64,000 nucleotides of DNA, taken from positions 82,501-146,500 of the forward strand of contig CAJNDS010002622.1 of the NCBI GenBank assembly GCA_905221605.1. Reading direction: 5' to 3'. The first letter of the stretch is position 1. Each line of letters starts with the position of its first letter. The stretch comes from Symbiodinium natans (Eukaryota; Sar; Dinophyceae; Suessiales; Symbiodiniaceae). Below are positions 1-11,706 of the stretch, piece after piece. The notes under the pieces are model-generated. The model saw only the letters and a list, made by a program, of their open reading frames with translations, did not search any database and had not been told where the DNA came from. A program made the position numbers and the translations under genes.

Positions 1-471
1 AAGCCCTTTGCCATACGTCTGTTTCTCAGGAACCTACGGGGGTTTCCAATGAGAGGCTTTCCAGAGAGAGCTTCAAAAGGGGAAGAGGGGCGAGAGAGGA
101 TGACGCTTTCTACCCCTTTCGAATTTAAGAACAAAAAACGAGTAAGGTAGACGGAACAAGGAGAACTCCTCTTCCTTTCTGGTCGTTCCCGTCTCCTCTC
201 TTATCCTTGACCTTCGTCTTGGAGGGGCTAGGAGAAATGGGGCACGGGATGGGGAGAAGCAAGCGGGAGTAGAATGAAGAGGAGAAGAGACAGGAAGGGG
301 AGAGCGGGCGAGAGAGAGGGAGAGAGAGACTTTGAGAATGATACGATAAAAAAACGCAACAAGCGAAAATGAATGGTGGACAGAAAGGGAGAGGAGAAAG
401 GGACGGTCTGAGTCTTTGGGGTCACTCTGAAAACAGCTTGGAGAGGACAGTTGTTTCTTTTTCCTTTTTTC

Positions 472-508
<37 letters not shown>

Positions 509-1130
509 CTCCGTGTCTGTCGTTCTCCTTCCCTCGTTCTGTCAGTACTTTATACTCCTTTCAATATCCACCAGGGCCTGCAGTTTTCGCAGGGGGCTTC
601 ACCGAGGGGTTCCCTAAAAGGGCCTCCCAGGGGTTTGAGAGAAGATGGGACTGTGAGGAAGGCCCTGTCCTCCCATTTCCAAGAAGAGAACAAAGAAGAC
701 AGAGAGATGTAGGTAGAAGAGGGTAGTAGGATCAAGCATCCTCCCCCTCTCTTGTCAGTACCTTCACTCTTCCTTCTCATCCTTGACGTTCTGCTTCTAT
801 GGGAGAACTCCTGCTCCTCTCTTGTCAGTACCTTTGTTCTTTCATTCACTGTTGAATGGCGCGTAAAAAAACGGGAGGAGCGAGGAGGAAAGAGGAAAGA
901 GCAAGAAGGAAGAGGGGAAGAGCAAGGAAGGAAGGAAGGAAGGAAGGCAGGAAGGAAGGAAGGAAGGAGGGAGAGAGGGTCAGAGAGAGAGAGAGAGAGA
1001 ACAAAAAGAGACAGGAAAGAGAGAGAGAGAGAGAGAACAAAAAGAGACAGGAAAGAGACAGGAAAGAGAGAGAGAGAGAGAGAGACAGAGAGAGAAAGAG
1101 TGGGGGAGAGAAACGATGAATAAAAGAAAC
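1..1130. repeat. Purine/pyrimidine-rich microsatellite block
   Basis: Strongly strand-asymmetric DNA. It holds a (CT)n run near 475-506, GGAA/GGAAG repeats near 925-970 and GA runs near 980-1090. Long reading frames exist on both strands but consist only of Ser/Leu/Phe or Arg/Glu/Lys low-complexity sequence dictated by the repeats. No supported gene. Confidence 0.8.
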
Positions 1131-1640
1131 ACACCGACCTATTTAACGTGTCTTGATTCTTTTAGAGGCTCCATAATTGAAACATTTTGAATATTTCAAT
1201 TCACTTGTTTATTTGTTATTTGGAAGGCTCAAGATATCAACATTTCGTAGAACACTTTAACTGAACGGTGTAAACGGTTTCAGTTATGACATTCAGTTTA
1301 GCGTGGAGACTTAAGACATCAAACAATGATATTATTTACATCGTGATATTCCTGCAGCCTGTTAAATATTTCAAACGATTGAAAAGTAAGAATTCCACAA
1401 AGTTAACGAACGCTTTTGTTTTGCAAACCTTCATGTGCCATCATTTTTTAACGAAGGTCCGATTTGAAGCCTGATCTGTCCTCAACATGTCAAAAGCGAA
1501 AAGTGTTTTTCCTCAACCTGGTGCGCCTGTAACGTCAAAACGTCAGTTTTTCTGTAAACCCAAGTGTGTCCTCAACCTCAACAACGAAAGGGTTCTTGTA
1601 CACCTTGGTGCGCCCTCATCCTCAAAACCAGCCTCAAGAC
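1131..1640. other. AT-rich unique stretch, no gene seen
   Basis: Low-complexity-free, AT-rich sequence. I see no coding-like island, splice-flanked exon or repeat unit. The last 150 bases carry degenerate 'cctcaacc' phrases leading into the next minisatellite. Confidence 0.5.
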
Positions 1641-2660
1641 CAACAACTTTTTGACCCCTCGAGGGGCCCAGCCTTATAAAAAACAAAAACTGTTTGACCC
1701 CTCGAGGGGCCCAGCCTTAAAACCCAGAACGTTTTGACCCCTCGAAGGGCCCAGCCTTAAGACCAACAACTGTTTGACCCATCGAGGGGCCCAGCCTAAG
1801 ACCAAAAACTTTCCGTAAGACCAAATACTCTTTGACGCCTTGGGGGGCCAAGCCTTAAGACCCCGAACGTTTTGACTCTTCGAGGGGCCCAGCCGTAAGA
1901 CCAAGAACTTTTCGACCCCTCGAGGGGCCCAGCCTTAAGACCAAGAACTTTTTGACCCCTCGAGGGGCCCAGCCTTAAGACCAAAAACTGTTTGACCCCT
2001 CGAGAAGCCCAGCCTTTAAACCCAGAACGCTTTGACCCCTCGAAGGGCCCAGCCTTGAGACCAACAACTGTTTGACCCCTCGGGGGGCCCGGCCTTCAGA
2101 CCAAGAACTTTTGGACCCCTCGAGGGGCCCAGCTTTAAGACCCAGAACTTTTCGACTTCTCGAGGGGCCCAGCCTTAAAACCCAGAACGTTTTGACCCCT
2201 CCCTCGAAGGGCCCAGCCTCAAGACCAACAACTGTTTGACCCCTCGAGGGGCCCAGCCTTAAAAACCAGAACGCTTTGACCCATCGAGGGGCCCAGCCTT
2301 AAGACCCCAGGGGCCCAGCCTTAAGACCAAAAGCTTGTTGCCTTAAGACCAAATACTCTTTGACCCCTCGAGGGGCCCAGCCTAAAGACGAAGAAGTTGT
2401 TTGACGCCTCGAGGGGCCCAGCCTTAAGACCAAAAACTGTTTGACCCCTCGAGGGGCCCAGCCTTAAAACCCAGAACGCTTTGACCCCTCGAAGGGCCCA
2501 GCCTTAGGACCAACAACTGTTTGACCCCTCGAGGGGCCCAGCCTTAAGACCAAACATTTTTGACCCCTCGAGGGGCCCAGCCTTAAGACCAAGAACTTTT
2601 TGACCTCTCGAGGGGCCCAGCCTTCAGACCCAGAACGTTTTGACCCCTCGAAGACTGGCA
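1640..2660. repeat. 40-bp minisatellite with CCCCTCGAGGGG palindrome
   Basis: About two dozen head-to-tail units of about 40 bp built on TTTGACCCCTCGAGGGG followed by CCCAGCCTTAAGACC. Successive GAGGGG cores lie 40-43 bp apart near 1661, 1704, 1744 and 1784. Each unit carries the 12-bp perfect palindrome CCCCTCGAGGGG; a few copies are mutated to CGAAGGG. Open frames on the minus strand (GPSRGQKVLGLKAGP-like) are translation of the repeat, not a gene. Confidence 0.9.
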
Positions 2661-2942
2661 AGAGCAATATCTCAAACAATCCTATAGCAGACGTACGCTT
2701 GCACAATTTGCTTAAAACACCAAATTACTCACAATGGAAAGGTTTTCTGTAAACCCTGGCGTGCCCGTTACTTTAAAGCGAAGTTTTTTGCAAACCCTAG
2801 CAAAGGTCATTGGTAAACCATAGCGTGCCCCGAACCTCAAAAACGAAAGATCCATTCAAATACTAAAAGCCGCAAAATCCTTAAACTTTAGAAAAAAATC
2901 AGCAGAGAAGAAGGCAAGGATTTTTCAATCATAAAAAAGGTC
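2661..2942. other. Unique stretch between satellites
   Basis: Contains a few 'gtaaaccctggcgtgcccg' phrases that resemble the DNA just left of the 40-bp minisatellite (near 1510-1620), so the minisatellite may have expanded inside an older repeat. Nothing coding seen. Confidence 0.4.
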
Positions 2943-3720
2943 CCGGGGTCTCAGGGTTTAGGGGGTAGGCGCTTAGGCGCTTAGGAGCTTAGGAGCTTAG
3001 GGTTTGGGGTTTAGGGTTTAGGCGCTCAGGAGCTTAAGAGGTTTAGGGTTTTTTAGGGTTTAAGGGATTAGGGGTAGGCGCCTGGGCGCTTAGGAGCTTA
3101 GGAGCCTGGGTTTTAGGGTTTAAGGTTTAAGGGTTTAGGGGGTAGGCGCTTAGGCGCTCGGCGCTCAGGAGCTTAGGAGTTTATAGTTTCGGGTTGAAGG
3201 GTTTAGGGGGGCAGGCGCTTAGACGCTTAGGAGCTTAGGAGCTTAGGGTTTAGGGTGTAAGGGTTTAGGTTTTGAGGATTTAGGGGGTACGCGCTTAGGC
3301 GCTTAGGAGCTTAGGAATTAGGGTTTCAGGTTTTAGGGGGTAGGCGCCTAGGCGCTTAGGAGCTTAGGAGCTTAGGGTTTAGGGTGTAAGGTTTAAGGGT
3401 CTAGGGGGTAGGCGCTTAGGCGCTCAGGAGCTTAAGAGCTTAGGAGTTTATGGTTTTTGGTTTAGGGTTTGAGGATTTAGGGGGTAGGCGCTTAGGAGCT
3501 TAGGCGCTTAGGAGCTTAGGAGCTTAGGGTTTAGGGTTTAAGGGTTTCGGGTTAGAGGATGTAGGAGGTAGGCGCTTAGGAGCTTAGGAGCTCAGGGTTT
3601 AAGGTTTAAGGGTTTCGGGTTGGAGGATTTAGGGGGTAGGCGCTTCGGAGTTTAGGCGCTTAGGAGCTGAGGACCTTAGGAATTAGGGTTTAAGGTTTAA
3701 GGGGTAGGCGCTTAGGCGCC
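2943..3720 (+). repeat. Degenerate telomere-like satellite (GGCGCTTAGG / GAGCTTAGG)
   Basis: Tandem phrases GGCGCTTAGG, GAGCTTAGG and GGGTTTAGGG recur as a higher-order unit of roughly 70-90 bp, all with the G-rich strand on +. The TTAGG cores look like decayed telomere repeats that were amplified together with non-telomeric words. Confidence 0.8.
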
Positions 3721-6700
3721 CAGACCCCTTTAAAATCGTTAAAATCTTTAAAATCCTTAAAATCCTTAAAATCTTTAGAAATATTAAAAAAAAATTTGAA
3801 ATGGATTTTCCAAAAACTTGAAGGATTTTAAGGATTTTAAACACTTTAAAGATTTTAAAAAGGCCTTAAAATCATTCAAATCATTCGAACCACCCACAAT
3901 ACTAAATTACGAGCCCGGGCCTCCCCCCAATACTAAAGTACGAGCCCGGGCCTCCCCCTAATACTAAATACGAGCCCGGGCCTCCTCCCAATACTAAATT
4001 ACGAGCCTGGGCCTCCACCCAATACTAAATTACGAGCCCGGGCCTCCTCCCAATACTAATTTACGAGCCTGGGCCTCCACCCAATACTAAATTACGAGCC
4101 TGACCCTCCTCCCGATACCAAAAACTTTAAGGACTTTAAGGATTTTAAGGCCTTCTTAAAATTTTATAAAGGCCTTAAAATCCTTAAAGTTTTAGGAAAT
4201 GGATTTTCTAAAATTTTAAGGATTTAAGGATTTTAAGGCCTTCTTAAAATTTTAAAAAGGCCTTAAAATCCTTAAAGTTCTAGGAAATGTGTTTCCTAAA
4301 ATTTGAAGGATTTTAAGGATTTTAAAAAATTTAAAAGGTGGCCCGGTGCCCCTGGGCCCCCGGGACCCCTTTAAAATCTTTAAAACCCTTAAAATCTTTA
4401 AAGATTTTGGAAATGGATTTTCCAAAAACTTTAAGGATTTTAAGGATTTTAAGGCCTTCTTAAAATTTTAAAAAGGCCTTAAAATCCTTAAAGTTTTAGG
4501 AAATGGATTTCCTAAAATTTTAAGGATTTTAAAGATTTTAAGGATTTTAAAGATTTTAAAAGGGGGCCCGGCGCCCCTGGGCCCCCGGGACCCCTTTAAA
4601 ATCCTTAAAATCCTTAAAATCCTTAAAATCTTTAAACATTTTGGAAATGGATTTTCCAAAACCCCTAAGGATTGTAAGGATTTTAAGGCCTTCTTAAAAT
4701 TTTAAAAAGGCCTTAAAAACCTTAAAGTTTTAGGAAATGGGTTTCCTAAAATTTAAAGGATTTTAAGGATTTTAAGGCCTTCTTAAAATTTTAAAAAGGC
4801 CTTAAAATCCTTGAAATTTTAGGAAATTGATTTCCCCCCTGGGCCCCCGGTACCCCTTTAAAATCTTTAAAATCCTGAAAACCCTTAAAACCTTTAATAG
4901 TTTTGGAAATGGATTTTCCAAAAACTTTAAGGATTTTAAGGATTTTAAGGATTTTAAGGCCTTCTTAAAATTTTAAAAAGGCCTTAAAATCCGAAAAGTT
5001 TTAGGAAATGGATTTCCTAAAATTTTAAAGATTTTAAAGATTTTAAGGGTTTTAAAGATTTTAAAAGGGGGCCCGGCGCCCCTGGGGTCCCGGGACCCTT
5101 TCAACATCTTTAAAATCTTTAAAATCCTTAAAATCTGTCAAAATTTTGGAAATCGATTTTCCAAAAACTTTAAGGATTTTAAGGATTTTAAGGCCTTCTT
5201 AAAATTTTAAAAAGGCCTTAAAACCCTTAAAGTTTTGAAATGGATTTCCTAAAATTTTAAGGATTTTAAAGATTTTAAGGAGTTTAAAGATTTTAAAAGG
5301 GGGCCCGGCGCCCCTGGGCCCCCGGGACCCCTTTAAAATCTTTAAAATCCTTAAAATCCTTAAAATCTTTAAAAATTTTGGAAATGGATTTTCCAAAAAC
5401 TTTAAGGATTTTAAGGATTTTAAGGCCTTCTTAAAATTTTAAAAAGGCCTTAAAATCCTTAAAGTTTTAGGAAATGGATTTCCTAAAATTTTAAAGATTT
5501 TAAAGATTTTAAGGATTTTAAAGATTTTAAAAGGGGGCCCGGCGCCCCTGGGCCCCCGGGACCCCTTTAAAATCTTTAAAATCCTTAAAATCCTTCAAAT
5601 CTTGAAAAATTTTGGAAATGGATTTTCCAAAAACTTTAAGGATTTTAAGGATTTTAAGGCCTTCTTAAAATTTTAAAAATGCGTTAAAACCCTTAAAGTT
5701 GTAGGAAATGGATTTCCTAAAATTTTAAGGATTTTAAAGATTTTAAGGATTTTAAAGATTTTAAAAGGGGGCCCGGCGCCCCTGGGCCCCCGGGACCCCT
5801 TTAAAATCTTTAAAATCTTTAAAATCCTTAAAACCCTTAAAATCTTTAAAAATTTTGGAAATGGATTTTCCAAAAACTTTAAGGATTTTAAGGATTTTAA
5901 GGCCTTCTTAAAATTTTAAAAAGGCCTTAAAATCCTTAAAGTTTTAGGAAATGGATTTCCTAAAATTTTAAGGATTTTAAAGATTTTAAGGATTTTAAAG
6001 ATTTTAAAAGGGGGCCCGGCGCCCCTGGGCCCCCGGGACCCCTTTAAAATCTTTAAAATCCTTAAAACCCTTAAAATCTTTAAAAATTTTGGAAATGGAT
6101 TTTCCAAAAACTTTAAGGATTTTAAGGATTTTAAGGCCTTCTTAAAATTTTAAAAAGGCCTTAAAACCCTTAAAGTTTTAGGAAATGGATTTCCTAAAAT
6201 TTTAAGGATTTTAAAGATTTTAAGGATTTTAAAGATTTTAAAAGGGGGCCCGGCGCCCCTGGGCCCCCGGGACCCCTTTAAAATCTTTAAAATCCTTAAA
6301 TTCCTTAAAATCTTTAAAAATTTTGGAAATGGATTTTCCAAAAACTTTAAGGATTTTAAGGATTTTAAGGCCTTCTTAAAATTTTAAAAAGGCCTTAAAA
6401 TCCTTAAAGTTTTAGGAAATGGATTTCCTAAAATTTTAAGGGTTTTAAGGATCTTAAGGCCTTCTTAAATTTTTAAAAAGGCCTTAAAATCCTTAAAGTT
6501 TTAGGAAATGGATTTCCTAAAATTTTAAGGATTTTAAATATTTTAAGGATTTTAAGGATTTAAAAAGGGGGCCCGGCGCCCCTGGGCCCCCGGTACCCCT
6601 TTAAAATCTTTAAAATCCTTAAAATCTTTAAAAATTTTGGAAATGGATTTTCCAAAAACTTTAAGGATTTTAAGGATTTTAAGGCCTTCTTAAAATTTTA

Positions 6701-9700
6701 AAAAGGCCTTAAAATCCTTAAAGTTTTAGGAAATGGATTTCCTAAAATTTTAAGGATTTTAAGGATTTTAAGGCCTTCTTAATTTTTAAAAAGGCCTTAA
6801 AATCCGTAAAGTTTTAGGAAATGGATTTCCTAAAATTTTAAGGATTTTAAAGATTTTAAGGATTTTAAAGATTTTAAAAGGGGGCCCGGCGCCCCTGGGC
6901 CCCCGGGACCCCTTTAAAATCTTTAAAATCCTTAAAATCCTTAAAATCTTTAAAAATTTTGGAAATGGATTTTCCCAAAACTTTAAGGATTTTAAGGATT
7001 TTAAGGCCTTCTTAAAATTTTAAAAAGGCCTTAAAATCCTTAAAGTTTTAGGAAATGGATTTCCTAAAATTTTAAGGATTTTAAGGATTTTAAGGCCTTC
7101 TTAAATTTTTAAAAAGGCCTTAAAATCCTTAAAGTTTTAGGAAATGGATTTCCTAAAATTTTAAGGATTTTAAAGATTTTAAGGATTTTAAAGATTTTAA
7201 AAGGGGGCCCGGCGCCCCTGGGCCCCCGGGACCCTTTTAAAATCTTTAAAATCCTTAAAATCCTTAAAATCTTTAAAATTTTGGAAATGGATTTTCCAAA
7301 AACTTTAAGGATTTTAAGGATTTTAAGGCCTTCTTAAAATTTTAAAAAGGCCTTAAAATCCTTAAAGTTTTAGGGATTTTAAGGATTTTAAGGCCTTCTT
7401 AAAATTTTAAAAAGGCCTTAAAATCCTTAAAGTTTTCGGAAATGGATTTCCTAAAATTTTAAGGATTTTAAAGATTTTAAGGATTTTAAAGATTTTAAAA
7501 GGGGGCCCGGCGCCCCTGGGCCCCCGGGGACCCCTTTAAAATCTTTAAAATCCTTAAAATCCTTAAAATCTTTAAAATCTTTAAAAATTTTGGAAATGGA
7601 TTTTCCAAAAACTTTAAGGATTTTAAGGATTTTAAGGCCTGCTTAAAATTTTAAAAATGCCTTAAAATCCTTAAAGTTTTAGGAAATGGATTTGCTAAAA
7701 TTTTAAGGATTTTAAAGATTTTAAGGATTTTCAAGATTTTAAGGATTTTAAAGATTTTAAAAGGGGGCCCGGCGCCCCTGGGCCCCCGGGACCCCTTTAA
7801 AATCTTTAAAATCTTTAAAATCCTTAAAATCCTTAAAATCTTTAAAAATTTTGGAAATGGATTTTCCAAAAACTTTAAGGATTTTAAGGATTTTAAGGCC
7901 TTCTTAAAATTTTCAAAAGGCCTTAAAATCCTTAAAGTTTTAGGAAATGGATTTCCTAAAATTTTAAGGGTTTTAAAGATTTTAAGGATTTTAAAGATTT
8001 TAAAAGGGGGCCCGGCGCCCCTGGGCCCCCGGGACCCCTTTAAAATCTTTAAAATCTTTAAAATCTTTAAAATCCTTAAAATCCTTAAAATCTTTAAAAA
8101 TTTTGGAAATGGATTTTCCAAAAACTTTAAGGATTTTAAGGATTTTAAGGCCTTCTTAAAATTTTAAAAAGGCCTTAAAATCCTTAAAGTTTTAGGAAAT
8201 GGATTTCCTAAAATTTTAAGGATTTTAAAGATTTTAAGGATTTTAAAGATTTTAAAAGGGGGCCCGGCGCCCCTGGGCCCCCGGGACCCCTTTAAAATCT
8301 TTAAAATCCTTAAAATCCTTAAAATCTTTAAAAATTTTGGAAATGGATTTTCCAAAAACTTTAAGGATTTTAAGGATTTTAAGGCCTTCTTAAAATTTTA
8401 AAAAGGCCTTAAAACCCTTAAAGTTTTAGGAAATGGATTTCCTAAAATTTTAAGGATTTTAAAGATTTTAAGGATTTTAAAGATTTTAAAAGGGGGCCCG
8501 GCGCCCCTGGGCCCCCGGGACCCTTTTAAAATCTTTAACATCCTTAAAACCCTTAAAATCTTTAAAAATTTTGGAAATGGATTTTCCAAAAACTTTAAGG
8601 ATTTTAAGGATTTTAAGGCCTTCTTAAAATTTTAAAAAGGCCTTAAAACCCTTAAAGTTTTAGGAAATGGATTTCCTAAAATTTTAAGGATTTTAAAGAT
8701 TTTAAGGATTTTAAAGATTTTAAAAGGGGGCCCGGCGCCCCTGGGCCCCCGGGACCCCTTTAAAATCTTTAAAATCCTTAAAATCCTTAAAATCTTTAAA
8801 AATTTTGGAAATGGATTTTCCAAAAACTTTAAGGATTTTAAGGATTTTAAGGCCTTCTTAAAATTTTAAAAAGGCCTTAAAACCCTTAAAGTTTTAGGAA
8901 ATGGATTTCCTAAAATTTAAGGATTTTAAAGATTTTAAGGATTTTAAAGATTTTAAAAGGGGGCCCGGCGCCCCTGGGCCCCCGGGACCCCTTTAAAATC
9001 TTTAAAATCCTTAAAATCCTTAAAATCTTTAAAAATTTTGGAAATGGATTTTCCAAAAACTTTAAGGATCTTAAGGATTTTAAGGCCTTCTTAAAATTTT
9101 AAAAAGGCCTTAAAATCCTTAAAGTTTTAGGAAATGGATTTCCTAAAATTTTTAAGGATTTTAAAGATTTTAAGGATTTTAAAGATTTTAAAAGGGGGCC
9201 CGGCGCCCCTGGGCCCCCGGGACCCCTTTAAAATCTTTAAAATCTTTAAAATCCTTAAAATCCTTAAAATCTTTAAAAATTTTGGAAATGGATTTTCCAA
9301 AAACTTTAAGGATTTTAAGGATTTTAAGGCCTTCTTAAAATTTTCAAAAGGCCTTAAAATCCTTAAAGTTTTAGGAAATGGATTTCCTAAAATTTTAAGG
9401 GTTTTAAAGATTTTAAGGATTTTAAAGATTTTAAAAGGGGGCCCGGCGCCCCTGGGCCCCCGGGACCCCTTTAAAATCTTTAAAATCTTTAAAATCTTTA
9501 AAATCCTTAAAATCCTTAAAATCTTTAAAAATTTTGGAAATGGATTTTCCAAAAACTTTAAGGATTTTAAGGATTTTAAGGCCTTCTTAAAATTTTCAAA
9601 ATGCCTTAAAATCCTTAAAGTTTTAGGAAATGGATTTCCTAAAATTTTTAAGGATTTTAAAGATTTTAAGGATTTTAAAGATTTTAAGGATTTTAAAGAT

Positions 9701-10265
9701 TTTAAAAGGGGGCCCGGCGCCCCTGGGCCCCCGGGACCCCTTTAAAATCTTTAAAATCCTTAAAATCCTTAAAATCTTCAAATATTTTGGAAATGGATTT
9801 TCCAAAAACTTTAAGGATTTTAAGGATTTTAAGGCCTTCTTAAAATTTTAAAAAGGCCTTAAAATCCTTAAAGTTTTAGGAAATGGATTTCCTAAAATTT
9901 TAAGGATTTTAAGGATTTTAAGGCCTTCTTAAAATTTTAAAAAGGCCTTAAAATCCTTAAAGTTTTAGGAAATGGATTTCCTAAAATTTTAAGGATTTTA
10001 AGGATTTTAAGGCCTTCTTAAAATTTTAAAAAGGCCTTAAAATCCTTAAAGTTTTAGGAAATGGATTTCCTAAAATTTTAAGGGTTTTAAGGATTTTAAG
10101 GCCTTCTTAAATTTTTCAAAAGGCCTTAAAATCCTTAAAGTTTTAGGAAATGGATTTCCTAAAATTTTAAGGGTTTTAAAGATTTTAAGGCTTTTCTAAA
10201 ATTTTACGAAGGCCTTAAAATCCTTAAAATCCTTAAAATCCTTAAAATCCTGAAAATCCTGAAAA
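3721..10265. repeat. AT-rich satellite, ~234-bp higher-order unit with GC core
   Basis: The array is built of AAAATCCTT / TTTTAAGGA words arranged around a GC-rich core (GGCCCGGCGCCCCTGGGCCC and variants). I count about 22 cores. Best-ordered units repeat at exactly 234 bp (5916, 6150; 8164, 8398, 8632). Each unit contains inverted arms, CCAAAAACTTTAAGGATTTT against TCCTTAAAGTTTTAGG, around an AAGGCCTT-flanked centre, so it can form a long hairpin. Because 234 is divisible by 3, repeat-derived frames rich in Ile, Leu, Lys and Phe stay open on both strands; I do not regard them as genes. Confidence 0.92.
3892..4118. repeat. 31-bp tandem repeat, about 7 copies
   Basis: Units contain AATACTAAATTACGAGCCC followed by GGGCCTCC. 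GAGCC cores lie about 31 bp apart (3911, 3942, 3972, 4003, 4034, 4065, 4096). The array interrupts the left end of the AT-rich satellite. Confidence 0.85.
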
Positions 10266-10310
10266 GTTAGTCAGGCAGAGAGCAAAGCCAAATAGAGCAG
10301 AAAGGTCCTA

Positions 10311-10402
10311 CGTACTTAGGGGTTTAGGGGTTTAGGGGTTTAGGGGTTTAGGGGTTTAGGGGTTTAGGGGTTTAGGGGTTTAGGGGTTTAGGGGTTTAGT
10401 AG
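10311..10402 (+). repeat. 8-bp telomere-variant array (GGGGTTTA)n
   Basis: About ten perfect copies of GGGGTTTA, an 8-bp variant of the TTTAGGG heptamer found elsewhere in the window. It abuts the right end of the AT-rich satellite. Confidence 0.9.
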
Positions 10403-10499
10403 GGGTTGTAGACGCCGGGGGTTTAGGGTTTGAGGGTTGGAAGCCTGCTGGAAAATGACAGAGAGAGAGAGAGAGGCCCAAACCCTAAACCCTCATATG

Positions 10500-10537
<38 letters not shown>

Positions 10538-10715
10538 AAAAAAAAAAAAACAAAAAAAGAAAAGCCAAGCTCCATTGCCGGCGCGCACCGCCAGCCAAGG
10601 AAAGCCGAGGAGGCAAGCACTCCCCTAATCGCAGCATCCCAGGACAGGAGGGGGGAATGTTGGGGTTTAGGGTTTAGGGTTTAGCAGTTGCAAAAGGGTT
10701 TAGGGTTTAGGGCTA
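10403..10715. other. Microsatellites and short telomere-like tracts
   Basis: Contains (GA)n runs near 10460 and 10518, (AT)n near 10499-10513, an A-run near 10540 and TTTAGGG words at 10660-10712. A coding-like patch at about 10562-10650 (reads GAHRQPRKAEEASTP on +) could be a decayed exon, but it has no clear splice signals. Confidence 0.4.
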
Positions 10716-10812
10716 GGATGTTCCCTTTTATACGAACCGCTCCTTAATAGGGATCCTAGTACCCCCTTATCAAAAACCCGTTTAAGGACTGTTAGTATAA
10801 AGGGGAACATCC
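10716..10812. mobile_element. Family-1 MITE-like element, copy 1
   Basis: Terminal inverted repeats GGATGTTCCCTTTTATAC and its near-perfect reverse complement at the right end (one mismatch over 18 bp). Total length is 97 bp with no coding capacity. Internal words TCCTTAATAGGGAT and GGACTGTTAGTATA are shared with copies at 24687, 32449, 36531 and 45772. Confidence 0.7.
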
Positions 10813-10953
10813 CCAGGGGAATGTCTTGATTACGTGGAAGTTCTAACATTCGGCTCCTTTCTTGGGCCCTTCTGTAAGGGAGTTGGCACGCCTTCATGTT
10901 CAGGAGTTCTGAATATAGGGAGCAAGCCCCAGCAGAACCCTGAAGTTCTTCAG

Positions 10954-11159
10954 GGCCTCACATCGCGCAGTTCAGTGACGCTTGCCCAGCACAAGCTAGC
11001 ACGTGCTGCCCTGAGCTCGTAGAAACAATGCGTCGCCCGTGCTACGCTATTTCAGACGTCGCTGGGGAAGGAGCTTCGAGGGGCGTCCCGCCCGTCTTAA
11101 GGAACCACCACGCTACTGCTGAGGGTTCTGTGGTGCCTGGCTCTGGCTTCGGTGTTTAA
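10954..11159 (+). CDS. Candidate 3' exon
   Basis: A pyrimidine-rich acceptor (GTTCTTCAG) is followed by an open frame ending in TAA at 11157-11159. The frame includes ETMRRPCYAISDVAGEGASR. Codon bias is moderate. No family recognised. Confidence 0.35.
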
Positions 11160-11355
11160 GGTTGTTCCTTGACCGTCCCAGATTCCGGTCAGGTAATTTT
11201 TGTGCTACATGATGCATGTGCCCGGGCCCGCGCATTGACATTTTGCGAAGGCGCCACGAAAGTCTACGAGATACACGCTATGTATGCCCACACGGTGTAA
11301 ACAGAAACTTGCCTACTAGCACATGTTCCGCTCTGCCCTTTCGGTGCATGGACAG

Positions 11356-11457
11356 AACCTGGTCTCAACCTTTCAAGCTGAACAGGACGGGCGCGCGGAA
11401 CTCGAGGGTCTGCGGGAGGCCATGCAGCGGATGCTGGACACCGAGAAGGCAGACTAA
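11356..11457 (+). CDS. Candidate terminal exon, helical C-terminus
   Basis: After GCATGGACAG the frame reads STFQAEQDGRAELEGLREAM and ends with TEKAD before TAA at 11455-11457. The Glu/Arg/Leu pattern predicts an amphipathic helix or coiled coil, and third positions are GC-rich. Probably the 3' end of a gene lying to the left; upstream exons not identified with certainty. Confidence 0.5.
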   Translation, partial: NLVSTFQAEQDGRAELEGLREAMQRMLDTEKAD

Positions 11458-11706
11458 CCCTGCGGCTTAGGATCTCATGTCGGAGTGCACTGAAATGAGC
11501 TCCCGGAGCCAGCAGCTGTTCAAACTTGCTTTCTTCTGTTGACTGCCCGGTGAGGGTTTTTCCGCGTTGAGTAAAGGGTCTTGGTAAAGGGAGCTTCGGA
11601 GCATCGGAGTTTGGCGATGAGGTGTTGAAGTGTGCACTGGAGTTGAGCCACTTGTCATTGCATGGCTGCCACTGGAGCGCTCCTGTACAAAGAAAGAGTC
11701 TGAAGA

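Noticed and set aside
369-1134. Ser/Leu-rich and Arg/Glu-rich frames in the first kilobase
   Set aside because: Pure microsatellite translation of (CT)n, (GA)n and GGAA repeats.
4468-9852. Many 60-200-codon frames on both strands encoding ILKILK, GSRGPRGAGPPFKIF and similar repeats
   Set aside because: They are direct translations of the 234-bp satellite (length divisible by 3), have no independent start context or codon bias, and appear on both strands.
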